A stretch of 50,199 bases of DNA from Flavobacteriales bacterium (GTDB taxonomy: Bacteria > Bacteroidota > Bacteroidia > Flavobacteriales > Flavobacteriaceae), in assembly GCA_013205245.1 (NCBI GenBank), contig JABMNH010000078.1, positions 1-50,199 on the forward strand, read 5' to 3'. Of the stretch, positions 33,135-41,726 are shown one piece after another. Under the pieces are notes generated by a model, which saw only the letters and a program-made list of their open reading frames with translations, was not told where the DNA came from and searched no databases. Numbering within the stretch: position 1 is the first letter of the stretch; each line of letters opens with the position of its first letter. Made by a program: the position numbers and the translations under genes.

Positions 33135-34144
33135 AAATTAATCAGACTTTCAATAGGGTAGTGATCAGAAAATTTGACACTGTAGTTTTTAAAATTGAGG
33201 ATATTTATTTTTTTATCGGTTAAAATAAAATCTATGCGTAAAGGGATGTGTTTTAATCGGTAACTGGTACCAAAACCCGAACCGGCTTCTTCAAAAGCAT
33301 CACTAAAATTAGTTTTTAAATTTTTATAGGCCCAAGAAAAGGCCGTATTGTTAAAATCGGCACAAAGCACAATTTTATATGTCGTTTTAGAAAGATGCTT
33401 ATTAATTAATAAAACTTGCTCTTGCTGTTTAGAAAATGTTTTGCCAATATTTTTGAGTAGTCGTTGCGAATTATCTGAGCTCACAGTTTCCTTTGCGGGA
33501 TTGATGTGTAAAGACTCTAAATGAATGTTATAAATCCTTAAAGTATCTTCGTGTTTTACAACATCTACATAAATGGCATTATTGGTTGATTTTTTAAAGT
33601 TGAGTGAACCAGAAGCCACAATGGGATATTTCGAAAAAACTGCTTGACCAATTTTATTTTTATTATCTGTAAAATACGTGTAATTATAAGGATATAATTT
33701 TTCCAATCGCTCTTGCTGATGGTATTCTTGTAAGCACAAAATATCTGGATTTTCACCCACAATAAAATCGATTAAATTATCTTTTGTGTCGCTGTTTTTT
33801 ATCCAATTATAAAGATTAAAAAGGCGCACATTATAAGACATGATGCTTGTTTTGGGTGTGCTAATGACATCTTTAGAACTAAATTTATAGAAAGTTGTTG
33901 AAAAATTGAATCCCAATAGTAAAGTTAAAAAGGACAATAAGAATTGCTTTTTTAAACCCACCAACCAATAGATAAAAAATACCAGATTGATAATTAATAA
34001 AATAGGTGTGATAAGGCTTAAAGCCGAAATGACAGGGAATGTTGTGGGTTTTATATAAGGAATGCTATAAGCCAGTAATAATAAAATAGCAAAAAGACTA
34101 TTTAATAAATAGATGAGTTTGTTGATAAAACTTAATTTTTTCAA
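33131..34144 (-). CDS. Endonuclease/exonuclease/phosphatase family membrane protein
   Basis: A 337-residue protein with three N-terminal hydrophobic segments (about 10-30, 38-60, 66-82) and a C-terminal EEP domain. Catalytic motifs are MSYNVRLFNLYNW (Asn), ILCLQEYHQ (metal-binding Glu), IVLCADFNN (Asp/Asn) and FSDHYPI (Asp-His). The catalytic part probably faces the periplasm. It starts with TTG overlapping the rhomboid stop by four bases (TTGA). The substrate could be nucleic acid, phosphoester or inositol phosphate; it is not determinable. Confidence 0.88.
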   Translation of the reverse strand: MKKLSFINKLIYLLNSLFAILLLLAYSIPYIKPTTFPVISALSLITPILLIINLVFFIYWLVGLKKQFLLSFLTLLLGFNFSTTFYKFSSKDVISTPKTSIMSYNVRLFNLYNWIKNSDTKDNLIDFIVGENPDILCLQEYHQQERLEKLYPYNYTYFTDNKNKIGQAVFSKYPIVASGSLNFKKSTNNAIYVDVVKHEDTLRIYNIHLESLHINPAKETVSSDNSQRLLKNIGKTFSKQQEQVLLINKHLSKTTYKIVLCADFNNTAFSWAYKNLKTNFSDAFEEAGSGFGTSYRLKHIPLRIDFILTDKKINILNFKNYSVKFSDHYPIESLINF

Positions 34145-34995
34145 GATTTACCCGATTTAAATAAAAAAGCTTTTTCCTCTTTTGTTAATGTTTCGTATCC
34201 CGACTTGCTAATTTTATCCAGAATTTCATCAATTTTTTTTTGATTACTTTGGGTATTGGCAACTGGTTTTGTTTTGGCTTTATTTTTATAAACGGTTCGT
34301 AATGGTTTTTGTTTTTTAGCAGTAAATATTTTATTTATAGCGTCTAAAAAAGAATTGCCTTTTTGTAATTGGGTGGTCAATATAAATCCGATTAAGGCAC
34401 CACCAAGATGCGCTATATGTCCGCCTGCATTTCCGGCAGGAATCTGAATAAGGTCTAAGCCAATCCACACAGCAGCTAAAGTCCACAATTTTACAAAACC
34501 TATAAACCTGATTTTTATTTCGTATTGAGGCATATATGTGGCAATCCCTACAAAAATGGAGGTAACAGCTGCCGAAGCCCCTACCAATACAGAATTTGAA
34601 TGCTGTAAGGCAGGAAACAGATTAAAGCTTAATAGAAAGATAGCACCCCCAAATAAAGCGCCTAAAAAGTAATAATTTATAAATTGCTTTTGTGTAAAAT
34701 AGTCTAAAAATAGATTTCCTATATAGAATAAAATCAATAAATTAGATAATATATGCCAAAGGCTGGCGTGTAAAAAAGCATAGGTAATAATACTCCAAGG
34801 TCTGTATATAATTTGGTCGAATTGGGCAGGTAAAGCAAACCAATCAAATACAAAATTTGATTTTGAATCTATCAAAAAAGCCACAGTATTAAATAAGTAT
34901 CCTAAAAAAAAGACGGCCACATTTATGTAGATAAGTTTTTCTACAATGCTTGCTTTTTTATAACGGTATTTTAATTGATCTATTAAATGAGTCAT
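34141..34995 (-). CDS. Rhomboid family intramembrane serine protease with DUF6576 tail
   Basis: A 284-residue polytopic membrane protein. The catalytic Ser is in LVGASAAVTSI (about 140) and the His in HIAHLGGALIGF (about 195). The WR-like segment (RPWSIITYAFLHASLWHILSNLLILF) is conserved. The motif is GASA rather than GxSG, a variant. The C-terminus carries a soluble tail (QKKIDEILDKISKSGYETLTKEEKAFLF), the DUF6576 domain of Flavobacteriia rhomboids. It follows a second, shorter rhomboid gene by ten bases. Confidence 0.92.
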   Translation of the reverse strand: MTHLIDQLKYRYKKASIVEKLIYINVAVFFLGYLFNTVAFLIDSKSNFVFDWFALPAQFDQIIYRPWSIITYAFLHASLWHILSNLLILFYIGNLFLDYFTQKQFINYYFLGALFGGAIFLLSFNLFPALQHSNSVLVGASAAVTSIFVGIATYMPQYEIKIRFIGFVKLWTLAAVWIGLDLIQIPAGNAGGHIAHLGGALIGFILTTQLQKGNSFLDAINKIFTAKKQKPLRTVYKNKAKTKPVANTQSNQKKIDEILDKISKSGYETLTKEEKAFLFKSGKS

Positions 34996-35005
34996 CGGCT
35001 AAAGC

Positions 35006-35608
35006 TTAATTATCCCATCTGTTAAATTGATTTTTATTCCAGTACAACATTATAACAAGACCTATAAGTGCACCACCAATATGGGCAAAATGTGCTGTAT
35101 TGTCACCGCCGCTAAATCCGAAATAAATATCACTTAAAATCAAAACCGGAATAAAATATTTTGCGGCTATTGGTACAGGGAAAAATATCAAGGCTAATTT
35201 TGCGTTTGGGAAAGTCATGCCAAAAGCTACTAAAACACCATAAATAGCGCCAGATGCACCAACTGCAGGAATGTTATAAACTTGAAATAAATAGTTTGAC
35301 AGTGTATGAATTGCAGCAGCGCCTAATCCAGCTGAGAAGTAAAAGAATAAGAATTTTTTTGATCCCCACATTTGTTCTAATGGCGATCCAAAAGCATACA
35401 AGGCATACATGTTAAATAAAATATGCATAAAGTTAGCATGCATAAACATGTGCGTGACTATTTGGTAGTAGTGAAAGTATGGGCTTGTTGGATAATATAA
35501 AGCCAAAATATAATCTAAGCGAAGATCAGGTAAAATGTAATATGTAGCTACGTAAAAAATAGCATTTATGATGATGAGGTTTTTAATTGCTGGTGGTAAT
35601 TGAATCAT
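35006..35608 (-). CDS. Rhomboid family intramembrane serine protease
   Basis: A 200-residue minimal rhomboid with six membrane segments and no soluble tail. The active site is canonical: VGASGAIYGVLVAFG (GASG, Ser about 117) and HFAHIGGALIGL (His about 181). HMFMHANFMHILFNMYALYAFG carries the conserved His/Asn helix. Directly downstream of mutL and ten bases from the longer rhomboid, it forms a mutL - rhomboid - rhomboid - EEP run. Substrates are unknown. Confidence 0.93.
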   Translation of the reverse strand: MIQLPPAIKNLIIINAIFYVATYYILPDLRLDYILALYYPTSPYFHYYQIVTHMFMHANFMHILFNMYALYAFGSPLEQMWGSKKFLFFYFSAGLGAAAIHTLSNYLFQVYNIPAVGASGAIYGVLVAFGMTFPNAKLALIFFPVPIAAKYFIPVLILSDIYFGFSGGDNTAHFAHIGGALIGLVIMLYWNKNQFNRWDN

Positions 35609-35618
35609 ATATAATTAA

Positions 35619-37421
35619 TTAAAACGTATTAAATTTCTTTTCTATATCTTCTAAAGATAGTGTTATAAAGGTGGCTTTGCCTTGCGGCGAAACGCTGGGT
35701 TCTTTACAACTAAAAAGATTGTTGAGCAATTCTTCTTGTTCTTTTGTGCTTAGTGACATGCCTTTTTTTATGGCCAAACTTCTTGCCAAACTTTTCGATA
35801 TGCAATCACTCTGACTGTAATTGCTGTCTTTTGTCTGATTTTGAATAGCATCTAACAAACTTTCTATAAGACTTTGAACCTGACTTTCTTTAACGGTTAA
35901 AGGCATGCCTTTAACAACAATTTCATCGGCATTTTTAAATTCAAAAATAAAGCCAATACTCTCAAAATCTGATATTAAATTCTTTAATAATGCAACATCT
36001 TGCGTGTTGAGACTGAGGTTTAATGGAAATAATAATTGCTGACTGGCCGATTCTTCTAAAGTGATTTTCGTTAAAAATTCTTCGTATAAAATCCGTTGAT
36101 GTGCCAAGTTTTGATCTATTAAAACCAAACCTGACTTTATGGCGCTCAAAATATATGTTTTGCGAATTTGCATACACACTTGTGCTTCAATTTTTTCGCG
36201 ACCGTCAAAAAGATTTCCTGTAATGGGCTCTGCATCTATGTCTCTACTTTCAAAAGATTGGGTTTTGTATAAATCTTCCCAATTTGATGTGTCTTGTCTT
36301 TTCGGATAGTTTTCTTTAAACGGATTAAAATCGGCGTCTACATTAATTTTAGGGGTGCCCGCAAGTTTATTTGTATAATCGTACGGCACGTCAAGCGATG
36401 CATTTCTTTCGAAATCTAGCACAGGTGCCACATGATATTGACCCAAACTATGTTTTATGGTTGATCTGATAATGGCATATAAAGCTTGCTCATTTTCAAA
36501 TTTAACTTCCGTTTTTGTGGGATGAATATTTATATCGATTTGCGCTGTTGGCACAGTTAAATACAAAAAATAAGTAGGGCAGTAGCCATGACCTAAAAGC
36601 CCTTCGAAAGCCGCTGTAACAGCATGATTTAAATAGTGACTTTTTATAAAACGGTTGTTGGCAAAAAAGAACTGTTCGCCTCTTTTTTTCTTGGCAAATT
36701 CGGGTTTGGCAATAAATCCCGTAATGTTTACCAATTCGGTTTCCTCACTTATAGGCACTAATTTTTCATTGGTTTTTTTACCAAAAATGCCTACAATACG
36801 CTGTTTTAAATTCGAGGATGCCAATTGATAAATATTGCTATCATTGTGATACAGCGAAAAAGCAATGTTTGGATGCGCTAAAGCCACTCGCTGAAATTCA
36901 TCAATAATATGACGTGTTTCTATGGTATTCGATTTTAAAAAATTCCGTCGTGCAGGAATATTATAAAACAAATTCTTGACGGCAATGCTGCTGCCAGTAG
37001 GATTTGCAATGGGTTCTTGACTCACAACGGTACTGCCTTCAATTATTAATTGCGTGCCTAATTCTTGATCTTCTTGTTTGGTTTTAAGTTCTACATGCGC
37101 AATGGCAGCGATAGAAGCCAAAGCTTCGCCTCTAAAACCTTTTGTATGTAAATTAAACAGATCCTTGGCTTCCTTAATTTTTGATGTGGCATGTCGTTCA
37201 AAAGATAAACGTGCATCAGTTTCGCTCATTCCTAAGCCATTATCAATGACTTGGATGAGTGTTTTGCCGGCATCTTTTACAAGGAGCTTAATGTTATCCG
37301 CTTTAGCGTCAATGGCATTTTCTAGCAATTCCTTTACTACAGAAGCAGGGCGTTGTACCACTTCTCCGGCAGCTATCTGATTGGCTACGTGGTCTGGGAG
37401 TAATTGTATGATATCTGACAT
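35619..37421 (-). CDS. mutL: DNA mismatch repair protein MutL
   Basis: MutL couples MutS mismatch recognition to strand excision. At 600 residues it is full length. The GHKL ATPase domain is intact: ENAIDAKADNIKLLVKDAG, IDNGLGMSETDARLSFERHATSKI and LHTKGFRGEALASIAAIAHV. The C-terminal domain holds the place of the endonuclease motif DQHAx2Ex4E, but it reads DQNLAHQRILYEE, with His and one Glu replaced. FSCKEPSVSP lies where CPHGRP is expected. It overlaps the stop of the small upstream gene by one base. Confidence 0.96.
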   Translation of the reverse strand: MSDIIQLLPDHVANQIAAGEVVQRPASVVKELLENAIDAKADNIKLLVKDAGKTLIQVIDNGLGMSETDARLSFERHATSKIKEAKDLFNLHTKGFRGEALASIAAIAHVELKTKQEDQELGTQLIIEGSTVVSQEPIANPTGSSIAVKNLFYNIPARRNFLKSNTIETRHIIDEFQRVALAHPNIAFSLYHNDSNIYQLASSNLKQRIVGIFGKKTNEKLVPISEETELVNITGFIAKPEFAKKKRGEQFFFANNRFIKSHYLNHAVTAAFEGLLGHGYCPTYFLYLTVPTAQIDINIHPTKTEVKFENEQALYAIIRSTIKHSLGQYHVAPVLDFERNASLDVPYDYTNKLAGTPKINVDADFNPFKENYPKRQDTSNWEDLYKTQSFESRDIDAEPITGNLFDGREKIEAQVCMQIRKTYILSAIKSGLVLIDQNLAHQRILYEEFLTKITLEESASQQLLFPLNLSLNTQDVALLKNLISDFESIGFIFEFKNADEIVVKGMPLTVKESQVQSLIESLLDAIQNQTKDSNYSQSDCISKSLARSLAIKKGMSLSTKEQEELLNNLFSCKEPSVSPQGKATFITLSLEDIEKKFNTF

Positions 37422-37702
37422 TAAAAGAAAGAGATTCCTAAATATTTAAAATAATTGTAAACCATAAAAACCAAAACAGCAATTATAAAAGCTGTTTTAA
37501 GATTGGCATTATTGCTAGAGGCCTTTTTACTTTTTTTCCACGCTTCTCTAAAATTAGTAGCCATTTTTACTGCTGTCTCTTCAGTTTCAACATCTTTGTA
37601 TTTATTTTTAACAGCCTCTAAGCGTTCTTTACGGGCGTTGTAAAAACGGGGTTTATAATTATAAACGTAATGTGAGCGTTGTTTAAAAAAATTACCTAGC
37701 AT
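37421..37702 (-). CDS. Conserved small single-pass membrane protein
   Basis: A 93-residue protein of unknown function. It has a basic N-terminal half (FFKQRSHYVYNYKPRFYNARKERLEAVKNKYK) and one C-terminal membrane helix at about 70-90 (LKTAFIIAVLVFMVYNYFKYL). I know it only as a conserved neighbour of mutL and ribH in Flavobacteriia, sometimes carrying a misleading riboflavin-synthase label; nothing in the sequence supports that. The stop overlaps the mutL ATG (TAATG). Confidence 0.75.
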   Translation of the reverse strand: MLGNFFKQRSHYVYNYKPRFYNARKERLEAVKNKYKDVETEETAVKMATNFREAWKKSKKASSNNANLKTAFIIAVLVFMVYNYFKYLGISFF

Positions 37703-37725
37703 AATCTATAAAATAGCGTGTGCCT

Positions 37726-37757
37726 CAAAAGTACTTATTTTGCAAAGAGTGGTCAAA
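37726..37757 (-). promoter_or_regulatory. Promoter of the mutL run (TTTG - 20 bp - TACTTTTG)
   Basis: On the minus strand TTTG (37757-37754) and TACTTTTG (37733-37726) are 20 bases apart, 24 bases before the small membrane protein gene. It would drive that gene, mutL, both rhomboids and the EEP gene. Confidence 0.6.
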
Positions 37758-37776
37758 TTTTGTGGAAAAGTTGTTG

Positions 37777-38262
37777 TTAAATCTCTCTTAAAGTTGCCAT
37801 TTTAAGTGCTGCAACGGCACATTCAACACCTTTATTGCCGTGTTTTCCGCCAGATCTGTCAATAGATTGTTGCATTGTATCATCGGTTAAAACGCAGAAA
37901 ATTACGGGCGTATTGTATTTTATATTCAAATCTTTTATCCCCAAAGAAACCGCATTACACACAAAATCGAAATGTTTTGTTTCGCCCTGAATAACACTGC
38001 CAATGGCAATAATGGCATCTAATTTATGAGATTCTATAAGGTGTTTGGCACCATAAACCAACTCGTAACTTCCGGGCACTTTTAAACTCTGAATATGCGA
38101 TTCTAATATGCCGTTATCTATTAATGTTTGATGCGCACCTGCATATAAAGCATCGGTAATAACATTGTTCCACTCAGAAACAACAATGCCTATTTTTAAG
38201 ACAGCAGCATTTGCTATGTCAGATTTTTTGTAGGATGATAAATTTTTACCGGCTGTAGCCAT
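37777..38262 (-). CDS. ribH: 6,7-dimethyl-8-ribityllumazine synthase
   Basis: Penultimate step of riboflavin synthesis, forming an icosahedral or pentameric enzyme. It has 161 residues. Motifs include IGIVVSEWNNVITDALYAGAHQTL, VPGSYELVYGAKHLIES and IAIGSVIQGETKHFDFVCNAVS (active-site His). The other rib genes are absent here, as is usual in Flavobacteriia where ribH lies alone near a TPR gene. It is eight bases downstream of that gene. Confidence 0.96.
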   Translation of the reverse strand: MATAGKNLSSYKKSDIANAAVLKIGIVVSEWNNVITDALYAGAHQTLIDNGILESHIQSLKVPGSYELVYGAKHLIESHKLDAIIAIGSVIQGETKHFDFVCNAVSLGIKDLNIKYNTPVIFCVLTDDTMQQSIDRSGGKHGNKGVECAVAALKMATLREI

Positions 38263-38270
38263 ACCCCGAT

Positions 38271-39047
38271 TTATTTAACAGTGTATGTGGCTTTGTTTAT
38301 GTAATAATCAATCTCTTTGGCTGCGTCAGATGTTGAATAATCTTTTTCTATTCTCTTGAAAAATTCTAAAGCCTTTTTGTTTTTACCTAAGTTTAAAGCT
38401 GTTTGTCCTGCTTTAAAAAGAAAAAGAGGTGTTGTAAATTCGTTTTCTTTGGCATTAGCCGCTTTTACATAATAGTCGTAAGCATCGTCTAATTGATTTA
38501 TTTCGGCGAAAGCATCGCCAATAGCAGCAATAGCAGAAGGCGCAAGTAACTCATCATCAGAAGAGAAATTGCCTAAATGCGTTACGGCATTTTTATAATC
38601 TTTCATTTTTAAATAAGAAATACCAGCATAATATTCGGCTAAATTACCCGCTTTGGTACCACTGTAAGTATCGGCTATGTCTAAAAACCCATATTTACCA
38701 TCGGCACCTTCAAGTCCTAAAACCAATAAAGAATCGCGTTCTTGTACTTGTGTATCTAAAGTTCTGCCATCAAGAGCCGCTTCAAAATATTGTTTTGGAA
38801 AAGCCAACTCGTTCGAAGCTTCAACTTCTTTAGGTTCTTGTATATATTTGGTGTATCCTAAATACCCTAATATCACCACAGCAACTATTGCGAAAGCAAT
38901 AAGTAAGGGTTTTTGATTTTTTTCTATCCACTGTTCAGACCTAGAAGCTGTTACATTAAGAGCTTCAAAAACTTCTTTAGTAGTACTTTCAGCACCTTGT
39001 GTGTTGGTATTTGTCTTTTGTGTTTTTACTTTTTTATAAGTACTCAT
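38271..39047 (-). CDS. Membrane-anchored tetratricopeptide repeat protein
   Basis: A 258-residue protein beginning MSTYKKVKTQKTNTNTQG. One membrane helix at about 45-65 (PLLIAFAIVAVVILGYLGYT) is followed by TPR-like helices (EYYAGISYLKMKDYKNAVTHL, AIGDAFAEINQLDDAYDYYVKAA, FLFKAGQTALNLGKNKKALEFF). It resembles YfgM/BamD-like periplasmic adaptors. The open frame extends eight codons upstream, where a TATTTTTG box begins, so the internal Met is preferred. The role is unknown; it probably mediates protein contacts. Confidence 0.88.
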   Translation of the reverse strand: MSTYKKVKTQKTNTNTQGAESTTKEVFEALNVTASRSEQWIEKNQKPLLIAFAIVAVVILGYLGYTKYIQEPKEVEASNELAFPKQYFEAALDGRTLDTQVQERDSLLVLGLEGADGKYGFLDIADTYSGTKAGNLAEYYAGISYLKMKDYKNAVTHLGNFSSDDELLAPSAIAAIGDAFAEINQLDDAYDYYVKAANAKENEFTTPLFLFKAGQTALNLGKNKKALEFFKRIEKDYSTSDAAKEIDYYINKATYTVK

Positions 39048-39068
39048 ACGTCGGTTAGTTTTGAAGCG

Positions 39069-39076
39069 CAAAAATA
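39069..39076 (-). promoter_or_regulatory. Putative -7 box (TATTTTTG) for TPR-ribH
   Basis: A minus-strand TAnnTTTG match 22 bases before the chosen TPR start. The longer frame would overlap it. Confidence 0.45.
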
Positions 39077-39150
39077 TAATATTTTATTCTAAAAATGGCA
39101 TTAGTTTACACCTAAATTTGTTATTTTGCTAATTGATAGATTTACATAAG

Positions 39151-40233
39151 ATGCATTTAAAAAAAATAACACTTTTAAATTTTAAAAATTTCGAATCGGC
39201 TAGTTTCGATTTCGATTCTAAAATCAATTGTTTTGTGGGTGATAATGGTATTGGAAAAACCAATATTTTAGATGCCGTCTTTTGTTTGTCTTTTACCAAA
39301 AGTTATTTTAATCCAAGTGCCTCACAGATAATTAAACACGATGCCGATTTTTTTGTGATTGAAGGGCTTTTTGACAAGCAAGATGCCGAAGAACATATTG
39401 TATGCAGCCTAAAAAGAGGCCAAAAGAAAGTGATAAAACGCAATGGTAAAATTTACGAAAAGTTGCAACATCATATTGGTTTATTGCCTGTTGTAATGAT
39501 ATCGCCTGCCGATATTGATTTAATTGCTTTGGGTAGCGAAGTCCGTAGAAAATTTATAGACAGTGTTATTTCGCAATCGGATAAGGTGTATCTAAACGAT
39601 CTAATTCTCTACAATAAAGTCATTTCACAGCGCAACCATTTGTTAAAATATTTTGCAGCCAATCATACTTTTGATGCTGTTAATCTTGAAGTTTACGATG
39701 ATAAATTGATTGAATTAGGCAGTAAGATATACGCCAAACGACAAGCCTTTTTAGAAATTTTTATTCCTATTTTTAAAGAGCGTTATGCTTTAATTGCCAA
39801 TCATCAAGAAGAAGTTAATTTGATTTATAAATCTGATTTAGAAAACACCGATATCAAACAACTGCTTAAAGAGAGTTTAACAAAAGATAGAATTTTTCAA
39901 TACACCACTGTAGGTGTTCATAAAGACGATTTACAATTTACTATTGATGATTTTTCTGTCAAGAAATTTGGCTCGCAAGGGCAACAAAAATCCTATTTAA
40001 TAGCCTTAAAATTAGCGCAATTCGATTTTATAAAATCGCAAACAAACGACACGCCTATTTTGCTTTTAGATGATATTTTTGACAAATTGGACGAAAGCCG
40101 TGTGTTGCAATTAATAAGCTTGGTGAACGAAGATAATTTTGGACAATTATTTATTTCGGATACCCATGCAGAACGTACAGAAAATGTGATAAAGCAGATA
40201 CATCAGAGTTATAAAATGTTTAATTTAAGTTAA
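39151..40233 (+). CDS. recF: DNA replication and repair protein RecF
   Basis: RecF is an SMC-like ATPase that helps load RecA at gaps. From [19 protein letters not shown] it has 360 residues, the usual size. Walker A is [18 protein letters not shown]; the ABC signature is [18 protein letters not shown]; Walker B with D-loop is [16 protein letters not shown]. The frame extends six codons upstream to a TTG, which is rejected. It is followed after seven bases by a DUF721 gene, a pairing also seen in other bacteria (recF - DUF721). Confidence 0.96.
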   Translation: MHLKKITLLNFKNFESASFDFDSKINCFVGDNGIGKTNILDAVFCLSFTKSYFNPSASQIIKHDADFFVIEGLFDKQDAEEHIVCSLKRGQKKVIKRNGKIYEKLQHHIGLLPVVMISPADIDLIALGSEVRRKFIDSVISQSDKVYLNDLILYNKVISQRNHLLKYFAANHTFDAVNLEVYDDKLIELGSKIYAKRQAFLEIFIPIFKERYALIANHQEEVNLIYKSDLENTDIKQLLKESLTKDRIFQYTTVGVHKDDLQFTIDDFSVKKFGSQGQQKSYLIALKLAQFDFIKSQTNDTPILLLDDIFDKLDESRVLQLISLVNEDNFGQLFISDTHAERTENVIKQIHQSYKMFNLS

Positions 40234-40240
40234 AACACGC

Positions 40241-40537
40241 ATGGCCAAACGTTATTCCGATTCAAAATCTATAAAAGATTTAATGGGTGCCTTTATTAAA
40301 GAAAACAACCTAACCAAAGGCTTTACGCAAATAAAAGTGCAAGAAGCTTGGATACAAGTAATGGGCAATGGCGTGCAATCTTACACCACTGCTATAAAAC
40401 TACAAAACGACGTGTTGGTTGTTCATTTATCCTCTTCTGTTTTACGCGAAGAACTCAGTTATGGTTCCGATAAAATCATTAAAATGATGAACGAAATCTT
40501 GGGAGATACACTTATTAAAAAGATACGGCTGACCTAA
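40241..40537 (+). CDS. DUF721 (DciA-like) domain protein
   Basis: A 98-residue basic protein with the DUF721 fold: WIQVMGNGVQSYTTAIKLQNDVLVVHLSSSVLREELSYGSDKIIKMMNEILGDTLIKKIRL. The family includes DciA, the ancestral replicative helicase loader/operator, which fits its place behind recF. Whether this short form works like DciA is inference. After its stop lies a repeat-bearing gap of 190 bases. Confidence 0.88.
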   Translation: MAKRYSDSKSIKDLMGAFIKENNLTKGFTQIKVQEAWIQVMGNGVQSYTTAIKLQNDVLVVHLSSSVLREELSYGSDKIIKMMNEILGDTLIKKIRLT

Positions 40538-40549
40538 ATATTCGCAATC

Positions 40550-40588
40550 ACGTCATTACGAGTCGTTTCTCACGACGAAGTAATCTCT
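40550..40588 (+). repeat. Dispersed REP-like repeat (GTCATT...GAAGTAATCTC)
   Basis: The segment starts CGTCATTACGAG, has a small hairpin GTCGT/ACGAC in its centre and ends CGAAGTAATCTCT. It belongs to a repeat type known from many Bacteroidota genomes (GTCATTGCGAG...CGAAGCAATCTC). It lies in the gap between the DUF721 gene and a leftward gene. The rest of this 190-base gap shows nothing else I can support. Confidence 0.7.
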
Positions 40589-40727
40589 ATAATAAAAGAT
40601 ACAGATTGTCATAAATGTTGGTTTAATATTTAAAGAGTATATTAATAGAGGTAAATTAATTTTAACCTGTAGCTATATTTCAAGGTTAGGAAAAAAATGG
40701 CTTCAGGAAGGCATAATAGGACATAGA

Positions 40728-41486
40728 TTATTCTATTGTAAGCAAAAATCCCTCTTTATTTTTAATTAAGATATCTATAACCTCTAAATATCTTTCACTT
40801 TTAAATAAAAACACAATTCCTTTTGGTAAACAATAGTTTATGAGGCCGTCAATATTTTCTTTGGAAATTTGTAGATTTTTTAGAAAAAAATTATCATGAA
40901 AATGATTTCTAATTTCAAGAATATATTCCAGATCTATTTCTCTTTGTTTATCATCATCTAATAATTTTTTTAATTTTCGATCTCTTTTTCGATTTCCTGA
41001 AATAATATTATACAAATCATCAATACCACCGCCTTTAGTCAATAGCATTTCTAAAATAACAATGGGCGTACTTTTTTGACTGTAAGCATTGAGATTTCTC
41101 TCTAATTTATTTAGAGGTTTTTTACCGGCATTTGGCAAACCTAATGACATTGCCATATTTTCAATAATAACCTCTTGTAATTCATTATTTTTTTGAATTA
41201 GATCGATGGTGATTTTTTTTCTTTCTATGTGATGTTTTGTAATCAGGAGCTCTTTGTTAGAAAATTGTATTCCTGAAAATAAAATAAGATCATTCAGTTT
41301 GACAGGAATTTGAAATTTACCTGAAGTACTTGAAACAGTTCCTTTTTTTGAATTTAGATTAATTATATGGATATTTTCAAGAGTAAGAGAGTCACTTGTA
41401 ATTACGCCATCAATCATAACTCTATCTACTTGAGCAGATAGGTTAATTGTGATAAATAATAAAATGATCAGGTAGAGTTGCTTCAT
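40728..41486 (-). CDS. Secreted protein with carboxypeptidase-like regulatory domain
   Basis: A 252-residue exported protein: signal peptide about 1-18 (LYLIILLFITINLSAQ). Residues 25-100 form a CarboxypepD_reg-like beta domain (VMIDGVITSDSLTLENIHIIN, SGKFQIPVKLNDLILFSGIQF). The remainder is charged and helical, without a recognised fold; no TonB-dependent barrel follows. Such proteins are common in Flavobacteriia with unknown roles. It is bounded on both sides by GTCATT-type repeats in opposite orientation. It lacks a clear TAnnTTTG promoter. Confidence 0.8.
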   Translation of the reverse strand: MKQLYLIILLFITINLSAQVDRVMIDGVITSDSLTLENIHIINLNSKKGTVSSTSGKFQIPVKLNDLILFSGIQFSNKELLITKHHIERKKITIDLIQKNNELQEVIIENMAMSLGLPNAGKKPLNKLERNLNAYSQKSTPIVILEMLLTKGGGIDDLYNIISGNRKRDRKLKKLLDDDKQREIDLEYILEIRNHFHDNFFLKNLQISKENIDGLINYCLPKGIVFLFKSERYLEVIDILIKNKEGFLLTIE

Positions 41487-41591
41487 TACTCAAATTAAAC
41501 AAATCAAAATTATAATAATCAGATATATAGTGATAAATTTTTGTTAAAGAATTGCGGGCTGTTTGTCATCAGGTATTTTAATCAGTAAGAA

Positions 41592-41620
41592 TTCCTCAAG
41601 GCTTTGCCACGGGGGTTTTT
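41592..41620. other. Non-coding stretch with a CCTCAAGGCTTTGCC motif
   Basis: Between the carboxypeptidase-domain gene and ndk (240 bases) there is no gene. This part contains CCTCAAGGCTTTGCCACGGG, which looks like a fragment of another dispersed Flavobacteriia repeat. It is followed by the ndk terminator and the second GTCATT-type repeat. The assignment is tentative. Confidence 0.25.
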
Positions 41621-41637
41621 GATTATGCCTTTCCATA

Positions 41638-41674
41638 AAAAAAGTCCTTACAACAAATTTGTAAGGACTTTTTT
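41638..41674 (-). terminator. Terminator downstream of ndk
   Basis: AAAAAAGTCCTTACAA pairs perfectly with TTGTAAGGACTTTTTT (16 bp). The A/T tracts on both sides allow function on either strand. It lies 53 bases after the ndk stop, beyond a dispersed repeat. Confidence 0.8.
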
Positions 41675-41687
41675 ATTAAGACTTTTT

Positions 41688-41724
41688 GAGATTCTTCACT
41701 TCACTCTGTTCGTTCAGAATGACA
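41688..41724 (-). repeat. Dispersed REP-like repeat (GTCATT...GAAGAATCTC), inverted copy
   Basis: Read on the minus strand it begins TTGTCATTCTGAACGAA and ends GAAGTGAAGAATCTC, a motif recurring in many Bacteroidota. It shares GTCATT..GA and GAAG.AATCTC with the copy at 40550 but is in the opposite orientation. It starts two bases after the ndk stop codon, so it is part of the ndk 3' leader-out before the terminator. Confidence 0.7.
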
Positions 41725-41726
41725 AG

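Noticed and set aside
37421..37702. Calling the small membrane protein a riboflavin synthase subunit
   Set aside because: The sequence is a basic segment plus one helix with no resemblance to lumazine or riboflavin synthase; the label only reflects adjacency to ribH.
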